DNA of 38,698 bases from Dolichospermum sp. ST_sed8 (lineage in GTDB: Bacteria; Cyanobacteriota; Cyanobacteriia; Cyanobacteriales; Nostocaceae), in assembly GCA_028658405.1 (NCBI GenBank), contig JAKOGY010000016.1:1-38698 (forward strand), given 5' to 3'. A program made the translations under genes and the position numbers. Numbering within the stretch: the first letter of the stretch is position 1; every line of letters begins with the position of its first letter. The notes beneath the pieces are model-generated. The model saw only the letters and a list, made by a program, of their open reading frames with translations. It searched no databases and had not been told where the DNA came from. This document shows, piece after piece, positions 1-8,860 of this stretch.

Positions 1-140
1 GTAATTGGTAATTGGTAATTGGTAATTGGTAATTGGTAATTGGTAATTGGTAATTGGTAATTGGTAATTGGTAATTGACAACTGACAACTGACTACTGAC
101 TACTGACTACTGACTACTGACTACTGACTACTGACTACTG
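1..140. repeat. Composite 7-bp tandem repeat array (STRR)
   Basis: Three heptamers follow one another: about eleven GGTAATT units (1-77), two ACAACTG units (78-91) and seven ACTACTG units (92-140). Heptamer arrays of this sort are the STRRs known from heterocystous cyanobacteria. The array runs into the 3' end of folC and supplies its last codons and stop. Confidence 0.95.
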
Positions 141-1380
141 ACAAAAAATGACCAATTAAATATAGAGAACCACATAATACAACTTGATTATCTGTGGAAG
201 TAAAAGCAGCATCTAACGCTGAAAATACATCTGGATAGGTTTTACAAAGTTGCAATTCTGGACAAATTGAAAATGCTAACTTAGATAATTCTCCTAAGTC
301 TGCTGAATTGCTATCGGGGACTGGCACTAAATATATTTTATCTCCTGGTCTGAGAAGTTCCTGAAAAATATCACCATGATCTTTAGTGGCTAACATTCCC
401 ATTACCCAAGTTATATTTTTGGGATTGAGACTATCTACATAATGACGTAAAACTGTGGCTGAAGCTGGGTTATGTGCGCCGTCAATGAGGAGTTTATGGT
501 TTTTCCAAGTTATCCATTGCATTCTTCCTGGCCACTTGGTTTTACCCATTCCGTCAATAATAGCTTGTTCAGAAATTTGCCAATTTTGTTTTTGCAGGAT
601 TTCTAAAGCTGCTAATGCTAAAGCGGAATTATGTAATTGAATTTGTCCCTGTAATGGTAAGGGATATTTTATTATTTCAGAACTTTCTATTTTTTGATAT
701 TCTGCCCAATCTTGATTAATTTGACGAGATGGTTCAGGGGTAAAAATCGGGCATTGTAATTCTAGGATACGCGATCGCACCACTTTTTCTGCATCTGCTG
801 GCAATGAACCCATTACCACTGGACAGCCCGGTTTAATAATTCCCGCTTTTTCTCTGGCAATATGGGCTACAGTGGGGCCAAGTTGTTGCCAATGTTCCCG
901 ACTAATAGAAGTAATAATCGTTACTAATGGCTGATCACAAACATTAGTAGCATCTAAACGCCCGCCTAATCCTACTTCAATGACAGCAATATCAACTTGT
1001 TGCTGGGCAAAATATAACCAAGCCGCAGCAGTAATAACTTCAAATTGAGTCGGTGATTCTTCTTCAGGATTAATAATTGCTTGAATCTGCTGTATCAATT
1101 CACACAGTTTATTATCATCAATGGGTTGCTCATTAACACAGATGCGTTCTGTCCAATTAATTAAATGGGGCGATGTGTAGCGTCCGGTTTTATAACCTGC
1201 CTCAGTAAGTACCGCAGACAGGTAAGCACAAACAGAACCTTTACCATTAGTACCAGCTACATGAATAATTGGTACTTGGTGATGGGGATTTTCCAGCTTT
1301 GCCAATAAATCAACAATGCGGGATAACCCCAAATTCACACCAAAATGCTGAAAAGATTGGAGTAGAGAATCTATGTTCAT
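121..1380 (-). CDS. folC: Bifunctional folylpolyglutamate synthase / dihydrofolate synthase
   Basis: FolC joins glutamate to dihydropteroate or to reduced folates using ATP, in the cytosolic folate pathway. The 419-aa protein is of normal length. It has the family P-loop GTNGKGS at residues 43-49, the SPHL segment near 70-73, the VGLGGRLDATN block, and a C-terminal DGAHNP motif. It starts at ATG 1378-1380. The last six or so residues and the TAG stop are read from the ACTACTG repeat array, so the C-terminus depends on repeat number and phase. The gene stands alone; upstream of it lie a short GGTAATT remnant and the 98-bp triplicate repeat. The family assignment is secure; the effect of the repeat tail is inference. 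Confidence 0.96.
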   Translation of the reverse strand: MNIDSLLQSFQHFGVNLGLSRIVDLLAKLENPHHQVPIIHVAGTNGKGSVCAYLSAVLTEAGYKTGRYTSPHLINWTERICVNEQPIDDNKLCELIQQIQAIINPEEESPTQFEVITAAAWLYFAQQQVDIAVIEVGLGGRLDATNVCDQPLVTIITSISREHWQQLGPTVAHIAREKAGIIKPGCPVVMGSLPADAEKVVRSRILELQCPIFTPEPSRQINQDWAEYQKIESSEIIKYPLPLQGQIQLHNSALALAALEILQKQNWQISEQAIIDGMGKTKWPGRMQWITWKNHKLLIDGAHNPASATVLRHYVDSLNPKNITWVMGMLATKDHGDIFQELLRPGDKIYLVPVPDSNSADLGELSKLAFSICPELQLCKTYPDVFSALDAAFTSTDNQVVLCGSLYLIGHFLSVVSSQ

Positions 1381-1401
1381 GGTAATTGGTAATTAAACCC
1401 C

Positions 1402-1695
1402 GTCTAAGATGAAAACCATAGTTATTGAAAGTAGTGGGAGCATCTTGCTCCCTGCTGTGAGGTAGCGAGCAAGATGCTTGCATTACTTGAGGTCTCAAAG
1501 TCTAAGATGAAAACCATAGTTATTGAAAGTAATGGGAGCATCTTGCTCCCTGCTGTGAGGTAGCGAGCAAGATGCTTGCATTACTTGAGGTCTCAAAGTC
1601 TAAGATGAAAACCATAGTTATTGAAAGTAATGGGAGCATCTTGCTCCCTGCTGTGAGGTAGCGAGCAAGATGCTCGCATTACTTGAGGTCTCAAA
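1402..1695. repeat. Three tandem copies of a 98-bp hairpin repeat
   Basis: Copies lie at 1402-1499, 1500-1597 and 1598-1695 and differ at only a few bases. Each holds a long imperfect inverted repeat. The core arms are AGCATCTTGCTC and GAGCAAGATGCT, extended outward by AGTAATG and CATTACT across a 2-nt mismatch, with a loop of about 16 nt. Each left arm also contains a small palindrome of its own, GGGAGCA-TCT-TGCTCCC. The units look like a dispersed cyanobacterial palindromic repeat amplified in tandem. I see no ORF in it. Confidence 0.93.
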
Positions 1696-1743
1696 ATGGA
1701 TGAGGTTTAATAATGATTAATTATCAATTATCAATTAACCAAA

Positions 1744-1869
1744 TTAAGCTTCTCTGCTCAAAAAGTTTTGTATTTGTCTGATAGCAGCAGCGCCGATATT
1801 GAAAGCAGCCCAACTAGCAGCAATCACTATAGGTGCTAAAACAATTACTACGCGATTATCAACGTCCAT
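1744..1869 (-). CDS. psbY: Photosystem II protein Y
   Basis: PsbY is a small one-helix membrane subunit at the edge of photosystem II, near cytochrome b559, in the thylakoid. The 41-codon frame begins [13 protein letters not shown] and ends QNFLSREA. This is the PsbY pattern: a short charged N-terminus, one hydrophobic helix (about residues 7-30, including [13 protein letters not shown]) and a basic/acidic tail. A purine-rich stretch (AGAGGG on the minus strand, near 1878-1883) lies at ribosome-binding distance from ATG 1867-1869. The gene is short enough that automatic callers often miss it. It is alone between the 98-bp repeats and a heptamer array. Confidence 0.93.
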   Translation of the reverse strand: MDVDNRVVIVLAPIVIAASWAAFNIGAAAIRQIQNFLSREA

Positions 1870-1998
1870 ACTAGAATCCCTCTGTAAATTAAAAAAACTT
1901 TAAGTTTTGTCAACAGTTCTCACTTTTATTTTTATCTAAAGTGCGGATTTTTTCCCAGATTCTCTGTAAAGAATAATTAAATGTTGTTAGTCATTAGT

Positions 1999-2032
1999 CA
2001 TTGGGCATTGGGCATTGGGCATTGGGCATTGG
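1999..2032. repeat. Heptamer repeat (CATTGGG)n
   Basis: Nearly five copies of CATTGGG lie in the spacer between the gamma-carbonic-anhydrase-like gene and psbY, starting about 35 bp downstream of the former's stop codon. This is another STRR with a different unit. Confidence 0.93.
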
Positions 2033-2068
2033 TTCAGTTGTCTGGGAAGAATTTTTACCAATTACCTA

Positions 2069-2572
2069 TTATTCATTAGCAGCGTGAAGAAGGGCTAATT
2101 GATGGTATTTTTCAGCGTGTTCGATGAGTTCGGTGATTTCGGTGTCTGTGAGTTGACGGACTACTTTACCGGGGAGGCCGACGACTAGAGAACCGGGGGG
2201 TACGTTTTTGGTGACTACTGCACCTGCGCCGATAATGCTGCCTGTGCCGACTTTCACACCGTTTAAGACGATTGCACCAATACCAATTAAACTACCACGT
2301 TCAATGTGAGCAGAATGTACCACAGCCCGATGGCCGATAGTGACATGATCTTCTAAGATCGTGGGGACACCTGGATCACAATGGAGAATTGCTCCATCTT
2401 GAATATTTGTACATTCGCCAATTTCGATCCGTTCTACATCACCTCTTACCACAGCCCCATACCAAACACTGGCTCTGGCTGCTATAGTCACAGAACCAAC
2501 AATTGTGGCGTTGGCTGCCACAAAAGCAGCTTGAGAAAATTCTGGAGATTTCCAGTCAGAAGAGATAGACAC
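2069..2572 (-). CDS. Gamma carbonic anhydrase family / hexapeptide-repeat protein
   Basis: A 167-aa left-handed beta-helix protein of the YrdA/PaaY/gamma-CA type. Imperfect hexapeptide repeats run from about residue 18 to 135 (for example ATIVGSVTI, GAIVLNGVKVGTGSIIGAGAVV). The GDVERIEIG segment and the histidines in ILHCD, TIGHRAVVHS sit where the family binds its metal between subunits. Family members form trimers; some hydrate CO2 and others have no proven activity, so carbonic anhydrase activity is possible but unproven here. It lacks the Rubisco-small-subunit-like repeats of CcmM, so it is not CcmM. It starts at ATG 2570-2572 and diverges from the gene at 2810. Confidence 0.88.
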   Translation of the reverse strand: MSISSDWKSPEFSQAAFVAANATIVGSVTIAARASVWYGAVVRGDVERIEIGECTNIQDGAILHCDPGVPTILEDHVTIGHRAVVHSAHIERGSLIGIGAIVLNGVKVGTGSIIGAGAVVTKNVPPGSLVVGLPGKVVRQLTDTEITELIEHAEKYHQLALLHAANE

Positions 2573-2809
2573 GATAGAATATGGATATGGAACCTGTGGA
2601 ACACTGGAGAGACTTCAACCTTTAGCGCTGGTTGTAAAATCAGAATATCACGGATTGAGACTTCTATCGTCAGGCAGTTGTAAAACTTGTTTTCAGGCAC
2701 TATCTTCATTTTATGTAGCAGAGAACAAGTTATCTAAAGTTGGAGCAGGAGTGTAAACTTAAACTTACTGGTGCTGACACAAAAACAATACTATGTTTAT
2801 ACGCACTTC

Positions 2810-3325
2810 ATGATAAATCCAGGCTTTCAGTACCCGATTTTTGGCCCCGAAATACAGTGTCCTCACTGTCGCCAAACTATTTCGGCATTGACATTGACGG
2901 ATACTTATTTGTGTCCCCGTCATGGCGCATTTGAAGCTGAACCCAAAACTGGGGAGTTGGTCCATTTACAGTCTGGTCGTCATTGGCGCAGATGGGATGG
3001 TGAATGGTATCGTCAACATACTCATCCTGATGGGATTCGGTTTGAAATTCACGAAGCTTTAGATAAGCTTTATACTCAAGGTTATCGTGCCACTAGAATC
3101 ATTGTTGCTCAACGTTATCAGGAGTTGATGAGTGGCTATCTGGAACGCAGTACACCTTGGCGTTCTGGACAGGGTGAGGTGACTACAGGGGCTAAATTAT
3201 ATGGCTTACCTGTAGAGTTTAGCCCTGATTCTGTTGCCGAACCTTGCTGGGATGTAATTAACTTTGATTTGGATAAAGAACCTGGTGTGCCGGTGCGTTA
3301 CCCCTATTTCCGCTTGTTTGAGTAA
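2810..3325 (+). CDS. Conserved cyanobacterial protein with CxxC motif (TIGR02652-like)
   Basis: The likely product is 171 aa and begins MINPGFQYPIFGPEI. The frame extends upstream to 2771, but those 13 extra residues look unlike the rest, so I chose ATG 2810. Near the N-terminus there is CPHC followed about 20 residues later by CPRHG, which looks like a small zinc-binding element. The remainder is rich in Trp, Arg and Tyr (for example HWRRWDGEWYRQH) and ends PYFRLFE. It resembles the cyanobacterial family TIGR02652, whose function is not known. No operon partner: the stop is followed at once by heptamer repeats. Confidence 0.75.
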   Translation: MINPGFQYPIFGPEIQCPHCRQTISALTLTDTYLCPRHGAFEAEPKTGELVHLQSGRHWRRWDGEWYRQHTHPDGIRFEIHEALDKLYTQGYRATRIIVAQRYQELMSGYLERSTPWRSGQGEVTTGAKLYGLPVEFSPDSVAEPCWDVINFDLDKEPGVPVRYPYFRLFE

Positions 3326-3457
3326 TGGTCAGTGGTCAGTGGTCAGTGGTCAGTAGTCAGTAGTCAGTGGTCAGTGGTCAGTGGTCAGTGGTCAGTGGTC
3401 AGTGGTTCGTGATAATAAAAAACTAACAACTGACAACTGACAACTGACAACTGACAA
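3326..3457. repeat. Two adjoining heptamer arrays, (TGGTCAG)n and (ACAACTG)n
   Basis: About eleven TGGTCAG units (a few read TAGTCAG) fill 3326-3406, right after the stop of the CxxC protein. After a short AT spacer, four ACAACTG units fill 3426-3453. The second array ends a few bases before the ATG of the VOC gene. ACAACTG also occurs at 78-91. Confidence 0.94.
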
Positions 3458-3461
3458 AATT

Positions 3462-3890
3462 ATGCACCATGCTTCTATTAGAACGGCAAATATCCATTTA
3501 GCGATCGCTTTTTATGAGCAACTAGGATTTACAGTGGGCGATCGCTTCACCACCGGTTATACTCTAGCTTGCTGGATGGAAGGTTTAGGTGGGAGAATTG
3601 AACTCATCCAAATTCCCCAACCACTACCCGCCCCCGATGCTTTTAATGATGAACATTATGTGGGCTATTATCATCTTGCTTTCGATGTGACACAGATCAC
3701 ACCAGATTTGCCTACTTGGTTAGAAAGTTTAAAAACACGGTTAGCTGGAATAGAAAGTTTACCACCTCTGAAAATTCTTTTAGAACCTATACAGCAGCAA
3801 ATCGGCGATAACATCCTAGAAGTCGCATTTATCGCTGATTTTGACGGTTTGCCTCTGGAATTTTTACGGTTTTTGCATAAATCGGCTTGA
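3462..3890 (+). CDS. VOC (glyoxalase/bleomycin-resistance fold) family protein
   Basis: A 142-aa protein that starts MHHASIRTANI. It has the beta-alpha-beta-beta-beta pattern of vicinal-oxygen-chelate proteins: SIRTANIHLAIAFYEQLGF, then a middle IELIQIP strand, and HLAFDV as the start of the second half. The substrate cannot be told from the sequence. The metal site would involve the N-terminal His, the Glu of RIELIQ and the His of YYHLAF. No recognisable Shine-Dalgarno precedes ATG 3462, because the heptamer array runs up to it. The gene is followed by about 150 bp without features. Confidence 0.85.
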   Translation: MHHASIRTANIHLAIAFYEQLGFTVGDRFTTGYTLACWMEGLGGRIELIQIPQPLPAPDAFNDEHYVGYYHLAFDVTQITPDLPTWLESLKTRLAGIESLPPLKILLEPIQQQIGDNILEVAFIADFDGLPLEFLRFLHKSA

Positions 3891-4036
3891 AATTACTATT
3901 AATGCCTTTTGGGTGATATAACTTTTTTCCTTTTCAGGTACATTTTTAATTTCCGTGAGGTGCAGAAACATTTGCCCAATTTTTCTAGTCAATCAATATA
4001 TGTAGCTTAAATTACATATAGCTATTCGCCAAAGAT

Positions 4037-6868
4037 ATGCCTTTTTCTTCGCTCGCACAACGACATCGTTTTTCTTTATTTATCTTGAGTATCTGGATAA
4101 TAGCCGCTTTTGTGTTAAATCAAGATGCTGCTTTTAGCGGAGAAAGAACGGGTTTTCTGACCCATGCCGACAACTCCAAACCAGAAAAATCTGATAAAAC
4201 ACCAGTTGCTAAAGAAACACCAAACTTCGCTATTACAGCAAATGTTCGGAAAACAGTCCTTGATAATGGTTTAACTGTGATCACTAAGGAGGTTCATAAT
4301 GCTCCTGTGGTGACAGTGCAAGTATGGTACAAATTTGGCTCAGGTCAAGAAGCACCTGGAGTTAATGGTATTGCTCATCAATTAGAACATATCATGTTTA
4401 AAGGTACTAGCAATCGTCCCATTCAATTTGGGCGGTTATTTAGTGCTTTAGGCAGTGATTCTAATGCTTTCACCAGTTATGACCAAACCGCATATTACAA
4501 TACGGCCGAACGGGATAAACTCACGGCACTGTTGACATTAGAAGCGGATAGAATGCAAAACTCGCTGATTGATTCTCAACAGTTAGCTAGTGAGAAACGG
4601 GTCGTAATTTCTGAATTACAAGGTTATGAAAATAGCCCAGAATATCGTCTAAATCGCGCTGTGATGATGTCCACTTTTCCTAATCATCCCTATAGATTAC
4701 CTATTGGTGGAACGAAGGCTGATGTGGAAAAATTCACAGTTGCCCAAGTGCGGGAATATTATCAAAAATTCTATAGTCCTGACAATGCTGTTTTGGTAAT
4801 TGCGGGAGATTTTGACACCGCACGAACTTTAAAAAATGTCCAAGCTGTTTTTGGTAAAATTCCTAAGCGTCAATATTCACCCCATAAGCTTATAACTCCA
4901 TTACCTGCCACTAAACCTGCACCTCCGATTAGATTGCAAGAACCGGGAGGGAATCCCTTACTACAACTAATTTACCCGCTTCCCCAAATCAATCAACCAG
5001 ATATCCCAGCTTTGGAAGTCATGGATTACATTTTGACTGCGGGTAAAAATTCTTACTTATATCAAGAATTGGTAGCATCGGGTTTAGCTAATAATATTTC
5101 AGGAAATGTCGCTAGTTTACGTGCGGGTGGTTGGTATGAAATATTGGTGACGGCTGGGGGAAATCAGGATTTAACTAAAATTGATGCAGTTGTCATAAAG
5201 GCGTTAGGAAAACTTTCTAAAATCGGTGTCACAGCCGAGCAACTAGAAAGAGCAAAAACCCAATTAACAGCTTCAGTGATTTTGAATAACCGTGATATTA
5301 CCAATCAAGCTATGCAATTGGGTAATGATCAAATCACAACGGATAATTATCAATATACAGATAACCACTTGGTAGATATTCGGAAAGTTCAAGTGGCTGA
5401 TGTAATTAATGTTATCAATAAATATTTACAACCAGAAGCCCGGAAAGTTGGATTTTTTGAACCCACTCAAACAACACAAAGCACTCCTACCCAATCTTAT
5501 TCAACGCAAACACCAGATAATTTTGCTGTTGATGTTGCTGTAGTTCCCACGGAGGTAAAGAAATATTTACCACCTTTAGATATATTACCCAAAACGGAAA
5601 AAAGACAAATCCCCGAACAGTTACAACTGGCTAATGGGTTACGTATATTACTTTTACCAGATAAAACTACACCTACAGTCACTTTAAGCGGATATATTAA
5701 AGCGGGAACAGAATTTGAGTCAGATAATCAAGGAGGATTAGCCTCTTTGGTGGCAGAAAATCTGATGAATGGCACGAAAAATAAAGATATGCGGACTATT
5801 GCCCAAGGATTAGACGCAAAAGGCGCAAATTTGGAGTTTGAAGCCTCTCGTGAAGGTGTGCGGATTAAAGGTAGTAGTTTAGCGGTGGATTTACCAGTTT
5901 TGCTGGAAACATTGACGGACGTAATTAGAAATAGTACATTTCCAGAAAAAGAGTTTGCGCTTTCACGTCAACAGGCTTTAACTTCCCTAGATTCAGATTT
6001 GGATGATCCTCAAAAGATTGCAAATCGCATCTTTGTTCAGTCTATTTATCCCAAGAAACACCCATTACATACCTTCCCGACAGCGGAGAGTATTGAACAA
6101 ATTCAACGTCAAGATGTGATTGCTTTTAAAACCCAACATTATCGTCCTGATACTACAGTTTTAGCAATTGTGGGAGATTTTGATGTTAACAAAGTGCGAT
6201 CGCTCATTCAAGCTCAATTAGGAAATTGGCAAGTTAAAGGGCAACCACCAACGGTAAAATATCCCATTGTGGGGATGCCGAAAAATGTAGTTAATGTTAA
6301 TCCTGTTGTTCCTGGTAAACCCCAAGCGATTACTTACATGGGTTATACGGGAATTAATCGTCAAGATAAACGATTTTATGCGGCGATGATCTTGAATCAA
6401 ATTCTCGGAGGTGATACATTATCCAGTAGACTAGGGGCAGAAGTGCGCGATCGCCAAGGCTTAACCTACGGAATTTATAGCAATTTCATCACAGGTAAAA
6501 ATGTTGGTACATTTCTGATTGAAATGCAAACCAGTCCAGAAGACGCACGCAAAGCAATTTCCAGTACCCGCAACCTCCTGAAACAAGTTCATCAACAAGG
6601 TGTGACACCACAGGAAGTAGAAACAGCCAAACGCAATTTAATCAGCAATTACAATATTTCCTTGGCCAATCCCGAACAGTTAAGCCAGAAAATGGTAATG
6701 AATGAGGTTTATGGCTTAAATCAGGGAGAATTGCGCTCATTTATCAGCAAAATCGAGCAAGTTAACCTCAATCAAGTCAATCAAGCTGCGCGTGAACTAC
6801 TTCATCCTGATAAAATTGTTGTTGTCACAGCCGGACCACAAATTCTGGCACATAAAAAGATTAAATAA
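4037..6868 (+). CDS. Two-domain M16 family zinc metallopeptidase (exported)
   Basis: A 943-aa protein made of two M16 (pitrilysin/insulinase-like) halves in one chain. The first ~33 residues are a signal peptide or anchor (hydrophobic 13-28), so it should act in the periplasm or at the membrane. The inverted zinc motif HxxEH is HQLEH at 114-118, and the third ligand is Glu193 in the SEL segment, at the expected spacing. The second half (from about residue 560) has the M16 fold but no HxxEH. It carries the late R-x-GLTYGIYS segment typical of the inactive, substrate-holding half. Many bacteria encode the two halves as separate adjacent genes, so this is a fused version. A cupredoxin gene follows 53 bp downstream on the same strand; co-transcription is possible. 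Confidence 0.93.
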   Translation: MPFSSLAQRHRFSLFILSIWIIAAFVLNQDAAFSGERTGFLTHADNSKPEKSDKTPVAKETPNFAITANVRKTVLDNGLTVITKEVHNAPVVTVQVWYKFGSGQEAPGVNGIAHQLEHIMFKGTSNRPIQFGRLFSALGSDSNAFTSYDQTAYYNTAERDKLTALLTLEADRMQNSLIDSQQLASEKRVVISELQGYENSPEYRLNRAVMMSTFPNHPYRLPIGGTKADVEKFTVAQVREYYQKFYSPDNAVLVIAGDFDTARTLKNVQAVFGKIPKRQYSPHKLITPLPATKPAPPIRLQEPGGNPLLQLIYPLPQINQPDIPALEVMDYILTAGKNSYLYQELVASGLANNISGNVASLRAGGWYEILVTAGGNQDLTKIDAVVIKALGKLSKIGVTAEQLERAKTQLTASVILNNRDITNQAMQLGNDQITTDNYQYTDNHLVDIRKVQVADVINVINKYLQPEARKVGFFEPTQTTQSTPTQSYSTQTPDNFAVDVAVVPTEVKKYLPPLDILPKTEKRQIPEQLQLANGLRILLLPDKTTPTVTLSGYIKAGTEFESDNQGGLASLVAENLMNGTKNKDMRTIAQGLDAKGANLEFEASREGVRIKGSSLAVDLPVLLETLTDVIRNSTFPEKEFALSRQQALTSLDSDLDDPQKIANRIFVQSIYPKKHPLHTFPTAESIEQIQRQDVIAFKTQHYRPDTTVLAIVGDFDVNKVRSLIQAQLGNWQVKGQPPTVKYPIVGMPKNVVNVNPVVPGKPQAITYMGYTGINRQDKRFYAAMILNQILGGDTLSSRLGAEVRDRQGLTYGIYSNFITGKNVGTFLIEMQTSPEDARKAISSTRNLLKQVHQQGVTPQEVETAKRNLISNYNISLANPEQLSQKMVMNEVYGLNQGELRSFISKIEQVNLNQVNQAARELLHPDKIVVVTAGPQILAHKKIK

Positions 6869-6921
6869 ACATTAGTCATGGATAATAGGAACAGGTGTGA
6901 TTTACAATTATCCATTTAGCC

Positions 6922-7401
6922 ATGAGTAACTTTTTAATTAAGGTCAACTACAATCTACCGCGAATCATCTGTATATTCTCCCTGGTAATTAGTCTAGTAA
7001 TCACGGGTGCATTTCCAGCAACAGCAGAGAATCTATCTAATAATCTCTTAAAACAACCACCTATAGAAATTACGGTCAGCTTGGGTAATGCTGGTAATGA
7101 GTTAAAATTTGAGCCAAATCATTTAGAATTTATCTCAGGTAAACGCTACAATCTCAAATTAAATAATCCTAGCTCACAAAAACATTATTTTACAGCTAAA
7201 GACTTTGCCGATGCAATTTGGACACAAAAAGTCGAAGCCGGCAATGTAGAAATTAAAGGTAATATTCACGAATTGGAACTTAAACCTGGTGCAGAAGCGG
7301 AATGGGTATTTGTTCCCCTCAAACCAGGTAAATATGCTTTACGATGTACTATAGCTGGACACACAGAAGCAGGAATGAAGGGAGAAATTGTAATTAATTG
7401 A
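6922..7401 (+). CDS. Secreted cupredoxin-like copper protein
   Basis: A 159-aa protein with an N-terminal signal peptide (hydrophobic core about residues 14-30, cleavage likely after FPATA). The mature part is one cupredoxin domain. Blue-copper-type ligands are visible: an early His in QKHYF, then the closing cluster Cys-x4-His-x4-Met (LRCTIAGHTEAGM). This fits a type 1 copper electron-transfer protein in the periplasm or lumen, but it is not plastocyanin and its partner is unknown. It sits just downstream of the M16 protease gene. A short hairpin follows at 7439. Confidence 0.82.
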   Translation: MSNFLIKVNYNLPRIICIFSLVISLVITGAFPATAENLSNNLLKQPPIEITVSLGNAGNELKFEPNHLEFISGKRYNLKLNNPSSQKHYFTAKDFADAIWTQKVEAGNVEIKGNIHELELKPGAEAEWVFVPLKPGKYALRCTIAGHTEAGMKGEIVIN

Positions 7402-7438
7402 TAATTTCTCACTATCAGAATCAGGATTTACAGGATTA

Positions 7439-7458
7439 ACACAGATGAACATCTGTGT
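7439..7458 (+). terminator. Short hairpin after the cupredoxin gene
   Basis: ACACAGAT-GAAC-ATCTGTGT forms a perfect 8-bp stem with a 4-nt loop 38 bp after the cupredoxin stop. The trailing sequence is only weakly T-rich, so a terminator role is plausible but not strong. Confidence 0.45.
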
Positions 7459-7560
7459 TTCTTTAGAGACGGAAAATACGTTAAGATATAGATATTTCTT
7501 CGCAATAAATCTCAACAACTTCACACATTATCGGTTAAGCACCTGTAATTTCTAAACTTC

Positions 7561-8391
7561 ATGATGAATATTTTCACTAACTTGCTTTCTCAACCAGCCC
7601 AGCCAAAAGCCGAAAAACGACAACGCCGAGGGATTGAAATTAAATCAACCCGTGAAATCGAAATTATGCGGCAATCAGCGAGGATTGTGGCAACTGTGCT
7701 TAAAGAAATTTCTGAGCTAGTTCAACCAGGAATGACAACGGCTGATTTAGATGCTTTTGCTGAAAAACGTATCCGCGAAATGGATGCAACTCCTAGTTTT
7801 AAAGGCTATCACGGGTTTCCCGCTTCTATTTGCTCTAGTATTAATAATGAAGTTGTTCATGGTATTCCTAGCCGGAAAAAAGTAATTCGCACAGGAGATG
7901 TCTTAAAAGTTGATACAGGTGCTTATTATCAAGGTTTTCACGGTGATTCCTGTATTACTATCGCTGTAGGTAATGTGACTCCAGAAGCCGCGAGACTGAT
8001 TAAAATAGCGGAAGAATCTTTATATAAAGGGATTGAACAGGTAAAAGCTGGTGTTCATTTGGTGGAAATCGCAGGTGCAATTGAAGACCATGTAAAAGCT
8101 CATGGTTATGCAGTGGTAGAACAATTTACTGGTCATGGTGTTGGTAGAAATTTACACGAAGAACCAGCGGTTTTTAACTATCGGACTCGTGATATACCAA
8201 ATGTGAAGTTACGCTCAGGAATGACTTTAGCAATTGAACCAATTTTAAATGCTGGTTCTAAAAATACCAGAGTTTTAGCTGATAGATGGACTGCGGTAAC
8301 AGTTGATAATGCTTTATCTGCTCAGTTTGAACATACTGTATTAGTGACAGATAGTGGTTATGAGATTTTGACTGATAGAGCGCTAGTTTAA
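7561..8391 (+). CDS. map: Type I methionine aminopeptidase
   Basis: MAP removes the initiator methionine from nascent proteins. The 276-aa chain has the pita-bread fold with all five metal ligands: Asp118 (VDTGA), Asp129 (HGDSC), His192 (GHGVG), Glu226 (AIEPI) and Glu257 (QFEHT). His100 (VVHG) is the conserved catalytic histidine. There is a short basic N-terminal extension of about 25 residues and no zinc-finger region. Translation can begin at ATG 7561 or the next codon, ATG 7564. It is the last core gene before the accessory region. Confidence 0.96.
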   Translation: MMNIFTNLLSQPAQPKAEKRQRRGIEIKSTREIEIMRQSARIVATVLKEISELVQPGMTTADLDAFAEKRIREMDATPSFKGYHGFPASICSSINNEVVHGIPSRKKVIRTGDVLKVDTGAYYQGFHGDSCITIAVGNVTPEAARLIKIAEESLYKGIEQVKAGVHLVEIAGAIEDHVKAHGYAVVEQFTGHGVGRNLHEEPAVFNYRTRDIPNVKLRSGMTLAIEPILNAGSKNTRVLADRWTAVTVDNALSAQFEHTVLVTDSGYEILTDRALV

Positions 8392-8860
8392 GTCTGAGTT
8401 AAAGATTTCAGCCGTTGGGATAAGATGTAAATTATTTTCATATTTCAGCTTTCATAAATATTTTGTTAACAGTATCCAAATTATTGGCATAATTAAAGGA
8501 TACTGTTATGGCGATTTTCGGTTGAGTGAAATACAAGAACCCCAACCCCAACCCCCTGACAGGTGTAGGTTTTTTACAATTGGGTTTTATGCAGGACGAA
8601 AGAAGACAAGGAAGGAAAGTAGACAAGGAAGTATGAACAGAAAGAAGCGGAAAATTCTGCCCGCTATGTTCCCTGTGGGAGCAATCATCACTTATTACCA
8701 ATTAGCCAACTTTCTGGATGATTAATCAGTTTTAATTATTCTTTCTTCTTCATGCTTGTCCTAAGTTCACTAAATAAAGGTAGGGAAAAATGAATTCTCT
8801 ACCACTTTTATTTGGCAGAGGAAATAACAGTTGTACGCCCATTTTTAATAATACCATTTA
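8392..8860. other. Gene-free spacer with two inverted repeats
   Basis: No convincing gene. It contains an 11-bp inverted repeat (TAACAGTATCC at 8467-8477, GGATACTGTTA at 8498-8508, 20-nt loop). It also holds a run of CCCCAA-type sequence near 8540 and the hairpin annotated at 8773-8812. Short frames on both strands here have low-complexity or unlikely composition. Confidence 0.6.
8773..8812 (-). terminator. Possible terminator of the 8861-9133 gene
   Basis: Read on the minus strand, GGTAGAGA pairs imperfectly with TCCCTACC around an A/T-rich loop. It is followed by TTTATTT and lies about 50 bp after the stop of the minus-strand 90-aa gene. The outer A/T arms extend the symmetry, so it could also be bidirectional. 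Confidence 0.4.

Noticed and set aside
1-140. Repeat arrays as a CRISPR
   Set aside because: Units are contiguous 7-mers with no spacers. The same holds for the other heptamer arrays and for the 98-bp triplicate.
8438-8725. Overlapping short frames on both strands after map
   Set aside because: Low-complexity Pro/Gln or Leu/Ser composition from CCCCAA-type sequence, no family resemblance and no ribosome-binding site.
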